A model generated the notes under the pieces. That model had not been told where the DNA came from and made no database searches. It saw nothing but the letters and a program-made list of their open reading frames with translations. A DNA stretch of 18,266 nt from an uncultured Collinsella sp. (GTDB lineage: Bacteria; Actinomycetota; Coriobacteriia; Coriobacteriales; Coriobacteriaceae): assembly GCA_900547855.1 (NCBI GenBank), contig URIK01000017.1:1-18266 (forward strand), written 5' to 3'. Within the stretch, counting starts at the first letter, position 1; each line of letters opens with the position of its first letter. A program made the translations under genes and the position numbers. This document shows positions 1-7,608 of this stretch, piece by piece.

Positions 1-49
1 ATCTACACTCGACTAGTCGTCGGCAGCGTCAGATGTGTATAAGAGACAG
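1..49 (+). other. Illumina Nextera P5/i5 adapter (not genomic)
   Basis: The bases read as P5 tail (1-8), an 8-base i5 index TCGACTAG (9-16), the read-1 linker TCGTCGGCAGCGTC (17-30) and the 19-base Tn5 mosaic end AGATGTGTATAAGAGACAG (31-49). This is tagmentation adapter left in the assembly. Any peptide translated through it, such as MCIRDS on the plus strand, is an artefact. Genomic DNA starts at about base 50. Confidence 0.99.
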
Positions 50-194
50 TGTCCACATCGATCGTCCAGATAGCCGAGTCGCGGCGCTGTCCACGCACAA
101 GTCCCACGCCGGTCTTCATGACGGCGAACAGAAAGATATAGAGCAGGGCGACCAGGACGATGCGGCCTGCAAAAAGGACGATATCGATGTTCAT
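50..194 (-). CDS. FhaB-like FHA protein, N-terminal fragment (cut by contig end)
   Basis: Only the first 48 or so residues are genomic. They start MNIDIVLFAG and hold one strongly hydrophobic membrane segment at about residues 4-27, then a basic stretch (RGQRRDS). Mycobacterial FhaB also has a single N-terminal membrane anchor followed by a cytoplasmic FHA domain, and its gene follows fhaA. Position and topology match here, but the FHA domain itself lies beyond the contig edge. The gene starts 6 bases after the FhaA-like stop, with a GGGGA ribosome site inside the end of that gene, so it belongs to the same operon. Residues translated from 1-49 are adapter. The identification rests on context more than on sequence. 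Confidence 0.6.
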
Positions 195-200
195 AAGCGA

Positions 201-1211
201 CTATCCCCTAAATTCAAAGGTACTCAGGCCAAACGTCAGCAGATCGCCGTTGCGCAGCGGGCAGCGCGTAATGCGGCGGTTGTTGACGAGCGTGCCGTTG
301 GTGGAATTGAGATCCTCGATCGACCAATCCGAGCCCGTAAAGGTGAGCTGGGCGTGGCGGCGCGACACGTTGGGGTCGCGCAGGGCAATGTCGGAAACTG
401 AGCGCTCGCGACCGATGGTCACCTGTGCGGAGGTGATGCTATGGCTCTCGCCGCTCACGACGTCGACGAGCTGGGCGAGCGGGCGCTGCGGGGCGCGAGT
501 GCTCGCCATGTTGGAGGCGATGCCGGCTGCGGCGCCTAGGCCCACGGCGGCACCGGTCGCGGCGGCTCCGCCCATGCCGGCAAGCGCGTCACGCGAGACG
601 GTCTGCGGCACCGGGATGGGAGCGGCGGGGTCGGGGATGCTAGGCGCGAAGGGGTCTGCCACGGCAAGCGGGTCGGGAGCGGCGGCGCGAGGCGTCGGCT
701 GCTGCTGGGGCATGGCGGCGGGACGCTGCTGCTGCGGGGCAGCAAACTGCTGCTGGCCGGCGCGCGGGGCGCTGGCGGCACGGCTTGCCGCGGAGTTGTT
801 CTGGCCCAGGCCGTTTTGATAGGCGCGCTCTTCTTCGTACAGGCGGCCGAGCGTGGGGGCATCGACGTTCTCGGCAAAGACCGAGAACTTGCCGGCGCGC
901 AGCTGCGGATCGATCATAAAGCGCACGAGGGGCTCGCCGACAAAGACATAGCGGCGCTTTTCGGCCTGCGCCTTCACAAACTCGCGGACCTCGCGCGAAA
1001 GCTCGGGGTAGAACGGGGCGAGCATGGGATCGTCGTCGGCGGCGATAAGGATGGTATAGAGTGCCGGCGCCGTGTTGACGCCGTTGATCACCAGAGTCTG
1101 ATCCTCCATGTCGCGAGCGGCCTGCTTGGCAAGCTTCTTAAAGGAGAACGGGGCACGGGTGGCACCGAAGATGCCGGCCACGTGGTCCTCGAAGATGTTC
1201 AGGAAGTTCAC
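201..1211 (-). CDS. FhaA-like protein: DUF3662 domain plus C-terminal FHA domain
   Basis: This is a 336-residue phospho-Thr adaptor. Residues 1-125 fit the DUF3662 domain of actinobacterial FhaA, including the opening MNFLNIFEDHVAGIF and the segment RRYVFVGEPLVRFMIDP. Residues 135-205 are a Gln/Pro/Ala-rich linker. Residues 245-336 form a complete FHA domain with G267-R268, S283-R-R-H286 and the STNG loop at N305. In mycobacteria FhaA is phosphorylated by PknB and acts at the division and cell-wall machinery; a similar role here is inferred. The start is GTG at 1211-1209, overlapping the kinase TGA in a GTGA quartet, which points to translational coupling with that kinase. A Gly/Ala-rich stretch at 211-235 is unusual between the two domains and could be a weak membrane-associating or glycine-zipper segment. 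Confidence 0.9.
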   Translation of the reverse strand: MNFLNIFEDHVAGIFGATRAPFSFKKLAKQAARDMEDQTLVINGVNTAPALYTILIAADDDPMLAPFYPELSREVREFVKAQAEKRRYVFVGEPLVRFMIDPQLRAGKFSVFAENVDAPTLGRLYEEERAYQNGLGQNNSAASRAASAPRAGQQQFAAPQQQRPAAMPQQQPTPRAAAPDPLAVADPFAPSIPDPAAPIPVPQTVSRDALAGMGGAAATGAAVGLGAAAGIASNMASTRAPQRPLAQLVDVVSGESHSITSAQVTIGRERSVSDIALRDPNVSRRHAQLTFTGSDWSIEDLNSTNGTLVNNRRITRCPLRNGDLLTFGLSTFEFRG

Positions 1212-3061
1212 GAAAGATCACTCTCCGTATAGGTTCTTTGGTATCCGAGCAAATATAGGCATATCCCAACGATTATAGAGGATAGGATTCCCGCAACCGC
1301 CGCCTTGGCGATGACCGCGGCTGCAAGGCTGGCAATTTCCATATGGTGTGCAAGACAGGACGCCGCTGCGCAGCCGATGCCGGTGACAGCGATGGCGGCG
1401 ATTGCGGCAAGGTTTGAGCCCTGATCGGCACGCTTGGCATGGGCATTGAGCAGCGCGGATGACGCTGCGGCAGTTGCCGCGACCAGCACAAAGGCAGCCC
1501 AAAGGAGCGGGTCTCCCAGCGCTGCGGCAACGTTACCGAGCCCCAGCACGCCTCCGGTTGAAAGCGCGACCGTGGCCAGACGGGCAAAAAGCGCGCCCAT
1601 GCCCGTTGCCGCGGCGGCGCTTGCCGGGCCGAGCCAAAATGACGCGACGCCGGCGGCGACCCCAGCTGCCAGGAAGGTATTGCCGGTCAGACAGCCAAGC
1701 GCGAGTGCACAGGTGAGCGTGGCGCTCGCGGCAGCCTCGGTGCGACCCCAGGCGATCCACCAACCGGACATGGCGGCGGCAAAGATCACCGCGACGGGCA
1801 GCATCGACAGGATGCCCTGTGCCTGCATGGTGGCGTTGGCCATGAGCACCAAAAAGCCCACAGCCGAGATGGCCGAGCCAATCTGGGGGGCCAGGCCAGC
1901 CGCCGCTCCGATCGCGATGGCCGCAATGACCAGGCCGGGAAGCGCCGCGACCCCGGCCGTTTGCATCAGCAAAAAGCTAAAGGTGCCGCACGTTAGCGCC
2001 GAGATAGCGCGCATGGTGTAGTCGCGCGCAGGGCTCCAGCGCGTGCCCGCCCAGCCGAGTGCGGGGTCGACCTCGATGGCGTCGTCCTCGTAGTGCGACG
2101 GCTCGATATCGTCGAGCTCCTGCTCGTCATCCGAAAGCTCGCCAACCATTTGCTCCAGGCTGCGACGGCCCTCGCGCACGCTGCCCAGACCGGCAAGGAG
2201 CTGGTCGCAAAATGCCTCGATGCTGCTGGGGCGGTCCTGCGGCATGGGGGAGAGTGCACTCATGAGCGTGGCCTCGGCTCCCGGGGGGAAGTGTGGTATC
2301 AGCTCGCTGGGATAGGTGGCGCCGCCGATGATGCGGTCGAGCGAGTCGGCGGGCGTGGCCGCCGTAAAGGGAGCGCTGCCGCACAAGCCCTCATAGATAA
2401 CGCAGGCAAGGGCAAAGACATCAGCGCGTTCGTCGACCGTGCCGGTCTCGATATCGAGCTGCTCGGGTGGCATGTAGCCGATGGTGCCACCGCGCGAGCC
2501 GCCAAAGCCACCGGCGGACGACAGTCGCGCCATGCCAAAGTCGGTGAGCTTTACATTGCCCGAGTGGTCGATGAGCACGTTGGCGGGCTTAATGTCCAGG
2601 TGGAGTACGCCATTACTATGGGCGAAGGTGAGCGCCTGCCCCAGCGCGTCGGCAATGGCCGCCGCCTCGTCAAAGGTGAGCGAATGGCCGTCCACGCGGT
2701 GCAAAAACTCGGCCAGCGACATGCCATCGACATATTCCATAACCAGGTAGGCATAGGCGGTGTCGTGCGTAAAGTCGATGACCTGCACGATATTGGGATG
2801 TTGAAGCATGGCGGCAGTGTGCGCCTCGCGCAGGACATCCATGATGTCGCTGGCGGGCATGCCGGCACCGTTGATAAGGGGGATGCGCTTGATGGCGACG
2901 CGGCGGCGCAGGTGCGTGTCGCGGCAGATCTCGATGGAGCCAAAACCGCCGGTCGCAAGTGTCTCGAGCGGCTGGTACCGCTTGAGCAGCTCGCGAGAGC
3001 TGGTGCCCTCCAAAGGAACGTCCGGCGAGAACCGGGCGGTATGTTGCGAGAAAAGCGGCAT
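1208..3061 (-). CDS. Membrane Ser/Thr protein kinase with polytopic C-terminal half
   Basis: A 617-residue Hanks-type kinase. Visible motifs are the Gly loop TGGFGS (37-42), ATP-binding Lys58 in VAIK, Glu79, the catalytic loop H154-L-D156-I-K-P-A-N161, D174-F-G176 and the P-loop region MPPE (197-200). The arginine of HRD is Leu155, so this is a non-RD kinase that need not be switched on by activation-loop phosphorylation. Residues 300-345 are acidic linker. Residues 352-605 hold many hydrophobic segments, roughly eight to ten helices. There are no PASTA repeats or extracellular sensor, unlike PknB. I chose ATG at 3061, with GAGGG six bases upstream; a TTG at 3067 is in frame but sits directly on that ribosome site. 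It is the first gene of an operon with the FhaA- and FhaB-like genes, which are its likely partners or substrates. Confidence 0.93.
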   Translation of the reverse strand: MPLFSQHTARFSPDVPLEGTSSRELLKRYQPLETLATGGFGSIEICRDTHLRRRVAIKRIPLINGAGMPASDIMDVLREAHTAAMLQHPNIVQVIDFTHDTAYAYLVMEYVDGMSLAEFLHRVDGHSLTFDEAAAIADALGQALTFAHSNGVLHLDIKPANVLIDHSGNVKLTDFGMARLSSAGGFGGSRGGTIGYMPPEQLDIETGTVDERADVFALACVIYEGLCGSAPFTAATPADSLDRIIGGATYPSELIPHFPPGAEATLMSALSPMPQDRPSSIEAFCDQLLAGLGSVREGRRSLEQMVGELSDDEQELDDIEPSHYEDDAIEVDPALGWAGTRWSPARDYTMRAISALTCGTFSFLLMQTAGVAALPGLVIAAIAIGAAAGLAPQIGSAISAVGFLVLMANATMQAQGILSMLPVAVIFAAAMSGWWIAWGRTEAAASATLTCALALGCLTGNTFLAAGVAAGVASFWLGPASAAAATGMGALFARLATVALSTGGVLGLGNVAAALGDPLLWAAFVLVAATAAASSALLNAHAKRADQGSNLAAIAAIAVTGIGCAAASCLAHHMEIASLAAAVIAKAAVAGILSSIIVGICLYLLGYQRTYTESDLS

Positions 3062-3205
3062 GGCCAACCCTCGTGCGTTTAAAGTTCGTTTGCGAGTGGC
3101 GGGCGCGGAGCCGAGCCGTTCGCGGTGGCATAGATGCTGCTAGTGTAGCACGCTCGGGTGCATGGGGAGGATAGCGGGATGCGAGGCTGCCTGCCTGGCT
3201 TGGCC
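3062..3205 (-). promoter_or_regulatory. Upstream region of the kinase-fhaA-fhaB operon
   Basis: This 144-base gap holds the GAGGG ribosome site just before 3061. On the minus strand it also has TGCTACACT near 3142-3150, which resembles a -10 box (TACACT) with no convincing -35 partner. I see no terminator after the YcxB-like gene, so the kinase operon could also receive transcripts from it. Promoter support is weak. Confidence 0.3.
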
Positions 3206-3931
3206 TTAGCGCTTTTTCTTGTTCTTCTTCTGCTTGCGCTGTTTGCCCTTGTTGTCCTGGGGCTTGTCGGCCTTGTTGCCCTGCCTGGCCTCGGCGGCGG
3301 CCTTCTCGGCCTTCATTTTCTTCTTCTTGGTCTCGATGCGGAGTTTTTTGTTGATGCGGGCCTTGAGGAAGGGACCGAACTGCTCGGCATCGCCACGGAC
3401 GAAGGTGTCCTTGGGGATCGTCACGCCCTGGTCGGCGAACATGGCCACAAAGATGCGCTCGCCGTCGAGTACGTGGTCGAGCTTGTCAAACGGGAAGAAC
3501 TGCGACTTGCCGCTCTTGCCCCAAACCATCAGGCCGTCCTCGTTGGCGGCGACGCGGCGATAGCGGCCACCCATGGACTCGTCGGCCTCGACGGCGTCGA
3601 TAAAGTCGCGGGCTAGCGTGTGGTGCAGGTTCTTGCTCCACCAGGCCAAAAAGGCGCCGAACACGATCAACACGACGCCAAACTTGATCCAGTTGCCGCC
3701 GGCCACCAGCATGCCGATGCCGATGAGCGCGGCAACTGCCGCGGCGACATACAGCGAGCCGCGACGCCTGGGCGAGGCGACCAGGCGGGCGAAGTCGGTG
3801 ACCAGGTCGTTTTCGTACTGGTACTCGTTGAGGTACAAGATGCCGTCATCGGCTGCGGCCTGCTCCTCGAGCGCGACCTCGACCTGGTCGGCTGCTTCGG
3901 AGGGAACGAGGTTGCTCTCTGCGTCTGCCAT
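3206..3931 (-). CDS. YcxB-like two-TM membrane protein with Lys-rich tail
   Basis: This 241-residue protein is predicted to sit in the cytoplasmic membrane. Residues 1-55 are acidic and soluble. Two hydrophobic helices follow at about 60-78 and 82-99 with only a short turn between them. Residues 105-195 form a compact domain (GKSQFFPFDKLDHVLDGERIF) like the C-terminal domain of the YcxB family, whose function is not established. Residues 196-241 are a very basic Lys/Gln/Asn tail (ending KKNKKKR), which could contact nucleic acid or acidic lipids; that is inference. The ATG at 3931 has AGGAG ten bases upstream. The gene is divergent from dnaX and precedes the kinase operon on the same strand, with no sign of coupling to it. 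Confidence 0.75.
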   Translation of the reverse strand: MADAESNLVPSEAADQVEVALEEQAAADDGILYLNEYQYENDLVTDFARLVASPRRRGSLYVAAAVAALIGIGMLVAGGNWIKFGVVLIVFGAFLAWWSKNLHHTLARDFIDAVEADESMGGRYRRVAANEDGLMVWGKSGKSQFFPFDKLDHVLDGERIFVAMFADQGVTIPKDTFVRGDAEQFGPFLKARINKKLRIETKKKKMKAEKAAAEARQGNKADKPQDNKGKQRKQKKNKKKR

Positions 3932-4047
3932 GCTCTTTGGACTCCTATCGCGGCGGGCTCGCCGTACGGGTTATTATGGAATGCAGTATGCCGTGCGACC
4001 GCATGGCCGCCGTGGCAACAAGACTCAGTATACCCGGGGGAGCACCC
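3932..4047. promoter_or_regulatory. Divergent intergenic region between YcxB-like gene and dnaX
   Basis: These 116 bases must hold the starts of both divergent transcripts. AT-rich boxes are visible around 3972-3977: TATTAT on the plus strand and the overlapping CATAAT on the minus strand. Neither has a good -35 box. The dnaX ribosome site GGGGGAG lies at 4036-4042. The small SRP RNA gene that precedes dnaX in many Firmicutes is not present, as no GGAAGGAAGCA-type core is seen. Confidence 0.35.
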
Positions 4048-6528
4048 ATGGAATCGTTGTACCGAAAGTATCGCCCGCTCACCTTTGACTCCGTGGTGGG
4101 CCAGCAGCATATCGTCTCGACGCTCGAGCACGCCATCACCGAGGGACGCCTGTCCCACGCCTACCTGTTCTGCGGACCGCGCGGCACGGGCAAGACCACC
4201 ATGGCGCGCATCCTGGCCAAGGCGTTGCTGTGCCGCAATGCCGAGGCGGCGCGCGCCGAGGGTGCAAGCGGCTGCATGCCCGACGGCACCTGTGAGGAGT
4301 GCGAGCTCATTGCCGAGGGTAACCACCCCGATGTCTACGAGCTCGATGCCGCCTCCCGCACGGGCGTGGACAATGTGCGCGAGGAAATCATCAACTCCGT
4401 CAACTTTGCCCCGGTGCGCGGCAAGTACAAGATTTATATCATCGACGAGGTCCACATGCTCACAACGGCGGCGTTCAACGCGCTGCTCAAGACGCTCGAG
4501 GAGCCGCCGGCACACGTGATCTTTGTGTTGTGCACCACCGACCCGCAAAAGATTCTGGAAACCATCCTCTCGCGCTGCCAGCGCTTCGATTTCCACCGCA
4601 TCGGCAACGAGGATATCGAGCGCCGCCTGGCATACGTGTGCGAGCAGGAGGGCTTCGATTACGACGACGAGGCGCTGGCTATCGTGGCGCGCCATGCCAA
4701 GGGTGGCATGCGCGACGCATTGTCCACGCTGGAGCAGCTGAGCGTCTTTGGCAACGGTTCTGTGCATGCGGACGACGCCCGCTCGCTTTTGGGCGAGGTT
4801 TCGGACCAGATTCTGGGCGAGTTTGCCCGCGCCATTGCCGATCGCGATGTTGCCGAGCTCTATGGACTGATCCGTGCGCAGGTCGAGGAAGGAAACGACC
4901 TGCTGGAGCTGACGCGCGACCTGGTGGCGCATGTGCGTGACGTGTACGTTGCCTGCGTTGCCGGTGCCCGTGCCGAGCTGTTTGAGGGCGGCTCCGAGCA
5001 GGCCGAGGCGCTTGCTGCCGAGGCCGCTGCCTTTGGCGAGCATCCTGCCGACCGCCTGGCCCGTGTGCTGACGGTGCTCGACGATGCCGCACTGGAGATG
5101 AGGGGCGCGAGCGACGTGCGCCTGGTGCTCGAGATTGCCTGCACGCGTCTGGCACGTCCCGAGGCTGATTTAACGATTGAGGCATTGGCCGAGCGCGTGG
5201 CGCGTCTGGAGGCCATGGTTGCCAACGGCGCCGTGCCGGCGAGCGTGGCTGCTGCTCAGGCCGCCGCGCCTGCAGCATCCGTACCCGCTGCTGCCCAACA
5301 GCCGACGCTCATTTCGGGCGCTCGTGCTGCCACTCCGGCGGCATCCGCTGCCCCCGCTGCTACGTTCGCGCGCCAGGGAGGTATGCCTTGGGACCGTGGT
5401 GCTGCTGTTCCGACTGCCCAGCCTGCGCCCCGTTCTGCGTCCGTGTCAGCTTCCAAGCCTGCAGCGCCTGCGCCTCAGCCTGCGCCGGCTCCGACGCCTC
5501 AGCCCGTTGCGGCCCCCGCGCCTGCCACCGCTCCGGCACCTAAGCCCCAGTCCAACAATGCCGCCCAGGTTGCCGCCGCCGGTGCTGCCGAGACCCCCGC
5601 GGTCGAGGACGCCGGCGAGCTCCAGCGCAAATGGGCCGAGGTCGTCGAGCGCGTCAAGGCTCGTCAGGCCTCCTACGCAGGGCTTTTGCTCAACGCCCGC
5701 GCCACGGCCGACGACGGCTCCAAGCTCACGGTCTCGTTCCCCGCGGGTTCGACTTTTGCCATTAAGATGCTCGGTCGCGCCGATACGCAGTCGGTGGTCC
5801 TGCCGACGGTCTGCGCGGTCTTCGGTCGTCGTACCGTCGACTATGTCCTGGATGGGGGTGGCACGCCGGCTCCTCAACATGAGGAGCATTCTCCATCTGC
5901 ACGGGCTGCGGTATCTGCGGACCCGCAACCCGTGTCCTCGGCGGCCCCTGTATCCTCGAGCGCCAGCGCGACGCAGCAGCAAGCGGCACCGGTAGCGGTA
6001 TCGACCTCGTCGGCGCCTAAGCCTGCGGCGCCCAAACCAGCTGCTCCGACACCCGCGCCCAAGCCCGTCTCGCCCGCGCCCAAGTCGTCTGACCTGGGCA
6101 AAGCCCCCTGGCTACGCTCCGACAACCCCGCCGGCGCTCCTGCCACGGGTAAGCTCCCGACCGAGCCCGCACCCCGTGCGCCCGAGCGCTCGGCTGCTCC
6201 CAAGGCCCAGCCTGTCGCGCAGTCCGCGCCGTGGGAATCCGAGCAGGTGCCCTACGACGACGCTATGGTCGGCGGCTTCGCTGGCGATGCGAGCGGGGAC
6301 GATCTGCCTCCGTTCGACGTGCCGGGTGCGACGCCCGCGCCCAAGTCCGCTGTAACTGCCCCCAAAGAGGAGGACGCTCCTGCAGCTCCCTGGGAGTCCA
6401 ACCCCGGCGCCGGCAGCCCCTTCGGCCACCAGGGCGCAGCCCCGAGCATCCCGCAGACCGAGGACGAGGCCAAAGACCTCATCCGCAGCGTCTTCGGTCA
6501 GGCCACCATCTTCAAGCCGGTGGAGTAG
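4048..6528 (+). CDS. dnaX: DNA polymerase III subunit gamma/tau (clamp loader)
   Basis: This ATPase of the sliding-clamp loader is 826 residues long. It opens MESLYRKYRPLTF, then has Walker A GPRGTGKTT (43-51), a zinc module with C62, C76, C82 and C85, Walker B with DEVH (133-136), sensor 1 LCTTD (161-165) and the arginine-finger SRC (175-177). Domains I-III occupy roughly 1-370. An Ala/Pro-rich linker runs to about 520, a folded tau-like block covers about 522-604 (QRKWAEVVERV), and a second Pro/Ala/Ser linker ends in the acidic-hydrophobic tail AKDLIRSVFGQATIF. I chose ATG 4048 because GGGGGAG lies five bases upstream and the family begins here; an in-frame extension to 3937 lacks both. I see no A-rich slippery heptamer like that of E. 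coli dnaX, so there is no evidence for a frameshifted gamma form. Confidence 0.97.
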   Translation: MESLYRKYRPLTFDSVVGQQHIVSTLEHAITEGRLSHAYLFCGPRGTGKTTMARILAKALLCRNAEAARAEGASGCMPDGTCEECELIAEGNHPDVYELDAASRTGVDNVREEIINSVNFAPVRGKYKIYIIDEVHMLTTAAFNALLKTLEEPPAHVIFVLCTTDPQKILETILSRCQRFDFHRIGNEDIERRLAYVCEQEGFDYDDEALAIVARHAKGGMRDALSTLEQLSVFGNGSVHADDARSLLGEVSDQILGEFARAIADRDVAELYGLIRAQVEEGNDLLELTRDLVAHVRDVYVACVAGARAELFEGGSEQAEALAAEAAAFGEHPADRLARVLTVLDDAALEMRGASDVRLVLEIACTRLARPEADLTIEALAERVARLEAMVANGAVPASVAAAQAAAPAASVPAAAQQPTLISGARAATPAASAAPAATFARQGGMPWDRGAAVPTAQPAPRSASVSASKPAAPAPQPAPAPTPQPVAAPAPATAPAPKPQSNNAAQVAAAGAAETPAVEDAGELQRKWAEVVERVKARQASYAGLLLNARATADDGSKLTVSFPAGSTFAIKMLGRADTQSVVLPTVCAVFGRRTVDYVLDGGGTPAPQHEEHSPSARAAVSADPQPVSSAAPVSSSASATQQQAAPVAVSTSSAPKPAAPKPAAPTPAPKPVSPAPKSSDLGKAPWLRSDNPAGAPATGKLPTEPAPRAPERSAAPKAQPVAQSAPWESEQVPYDDAMVGGFAGDASGDDLPPFDVPGATPAPKSAVTAPKEEDAPAAPWESNPGAGSPFGHQGAAPSIPQTEDEAKDLIRSVFGQATIFKPVE

Positions 6529-6538
6529 CTGCGCAGGC

Positions 6539-6547
6539 GGGTATACT
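6539..6547 (+). promoter_or_regulatory. Possible extended -10 promoter (GGGTATACT)
   Basis: GGGTATACT lies just after the dnaX stop and about 36 bases before the next start codon, the right distance for a short leader. There is no recognisable -35 box 17 bases upstream. It may let the small gene pair be expressed independently of dnaX. Confidence 0.4.
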
Positions 6548-6582
6548 GCTCAAGAAGAGAACCCTTTGAACGGAGCGAGCTT

Positions 6583-6843
6583 ATGATGTGGGAATATGTC
6601 CGCCTTGAGGACGATACGCAGGTTTCGTATTCCGAAGTCCGGGAGGACAACACGGTGAAGGTTGTTGTGGAGCGCCCGCGCGATTGGGGTTTTGACACGG
6701 CGGAGTGTATCTTGCCGGCATTCAATTGGGTGTCACACGAGGGCTTTAGCGAAGCGGACCTCAAAGAACTCGATGATTTCGTGCGTAACAATGCCCCGCT
6801 CATCCTGCGTTTTGCCTACGAAGGCGGACGAGTCTATGCCTAG
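6583..6843 (+). CDS. Small hypothetical protein, partner of the DUF4160-like gene
   Basis: This 86-residue protein (MMWEYVRLEDDTQVSYSEV...) is soluble, acidic and mixed alpha/beta in appearance. I cannot assign it to a family. It overlaps the following DUF4160-like gene by 8 bases, so the two are surely co-translated. DUF4160 genes are often paired with a small DUF2442 gene in toxin-antitoxin-like arrangements. This protein occupies the DUF2442 position but does not clearly read as DUF2442. The start is ATG 6583, seven bases after GGAG (6572-6575); ATG 6586 is an alternative. The base composition is less GC-rich than in dnaX. Its role is unknown. Confidence 0.7.
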   Translation: MMWEYVRLEDDTQVSYSEVREDNTVKVVVERPRDWGFDTAECILPAFNWVSHEGFSEADLKELDDFVRNNAPLILRFAYEGGRVYA

Positions 6844-7108
6844 CCTGTTTCGACTCGGGCCGTACATCATCTTCTTCTGGACGGGGGAGAACGGCGAACC
6901 TGTCCATGTTCACGTTGCGGTCAAGCGCCCCACTGCCGAGGCAACCAAGATATGGCTTACCCGCTCCGGCGGATGCAAGCTGGCCCATAACAAGGGCGAT
7001 ATTCCTGCTCGGGATTTACGCGATATCATGCAGTTTGTTTCATCTAACCATGCGCTGATTTGCAAACGTTGGAAAGAAACAACTGGCGGGCTATCGTTCT
7101 ACTGTTGA
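6836..7108 (+). CDS. DUF4160-like small protein
   Basis: A 90-residue protein starting MPSLFRLGPYIIFFWTGENG. The N-terminal hydrophobic beta stretch, the (E)PVHVHV segment at 22-27 (equivalent to the PPHFH signature) and the helical C-terminal region (LRDIMQFVSSNHALICKRW) match the DUF4160 layout and usual length. The family is widespread, usually paired with a small partner gene, and often suspected to be a toxin-antitoxin component; no activity is established. ATG 6836 lies within the end of the upstream gene, and the 8-base overlap implies translational coupling. Its last 10 bases overlap tail-to-tail with the convergent gene ending at 7099. A longer in-frame reading from 6662 lies in the shadow of the upstream gene and is rejected. 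Confidence 0.75.
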   Translation: MPSLFRLGPYIIFFWTGENGEPVHVHVAVKRPTAEATKIWLTRSGGCKLAHNKGDIPARDLRDIMQFVSSNHALICKRWKETTGGLSFYC

Positions 7109-7608
7109 GAGTTGCTCGCCGGGCTTAGGATCCCCAGCTCTTCAGGGGTTTTGTCCGGGCGCATCTGTATTTCGGACATGTGCAACGTGGTGCCGCGTAT
7201 ATCGCATTCGAGCAAACAGGTGCGCGACGGCCGGCCTAGGATGTTGAGGTCGATACGATACGTCGCATGGCTGTCTGTGTACTCGACTTGCTCGGCGTTG
7301 AGGGTTGCTCCGATTGTCAAGAAAGCGCCTGGTTCGGCATCGACAATCTTGGAGTCCTTTATCTTGACCTTGAACTCTTGGTAGAGGGACGGGCTGTTGT
7401 AGTAAATGGTTCGAGTTCCGTCGGTGCACTCATCGGTCGCTTCCCATTTGACGACGGGCTGGTCCGAGCTGGCTATCAGTAGTTCTGCTCCAAAGGCTAT
7501 AGCATGGGTGATGACAACCAGCAATGCCCAGCCGACAAAGAGATAGAGAACCACATATGCAACGGGGTGTTTTGAGCGGATGTTTTGGAGCGCGTCGGGG
7601 GCATTCAT
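7099..7608 (-). CDS. Hypothetical single-pass membrane-anchored protein
   Basis: This 169-residue protein has a 14-residue N-terminal segment, one long hydrophobic helix at about 15-45 and a C-terminal domain that probably lies outside the membrane (50-160). That domain is rich in beta-type alternation and contains C61, C131 and C135. I do not recognise the family. ATG 7608 is chosen because a perfect GGAGGT sits five bases upstream; an ORF extension to 7638 would swallow that site. The gene is convergent with the DUF4160-like gene, overlapping it by 10 bases, and lies on the opposite strand from dnaX-ybaB-recR. It is therefore an inserted accessory gene and not part of the repair cluster. 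Confidence 0.75.
   Translation of the reverse strand: MNAPDALQNIRSKHPVAYVVLYLFVGWALLVVITHAIAFGAELLIASSDQPVVKWEATDECTDGTRTIYYNSPSLYQEFKVKIKDSKIVDAEPGAFLTIGATLNAEQVEYTDSHATYRIDLNILGRPSRTCLLECDIRGTTLHMSEIQMRPDKTPEELGILSPASNSQQ

Noticed and set aside
3932..4047. SRP (4.5S-type) RNA gene upstream of dnaX
   Set aside because: The conserved GGAAGGAAGCA core and the matching hairpin are absent.
3667..5043. 458-codon open frame antisense to dnaX
   Set aside because: Overlaps the conserved ATPase domain of dnaX and the YcxB-like gene. It has no ribosome site and low-complexity composition.
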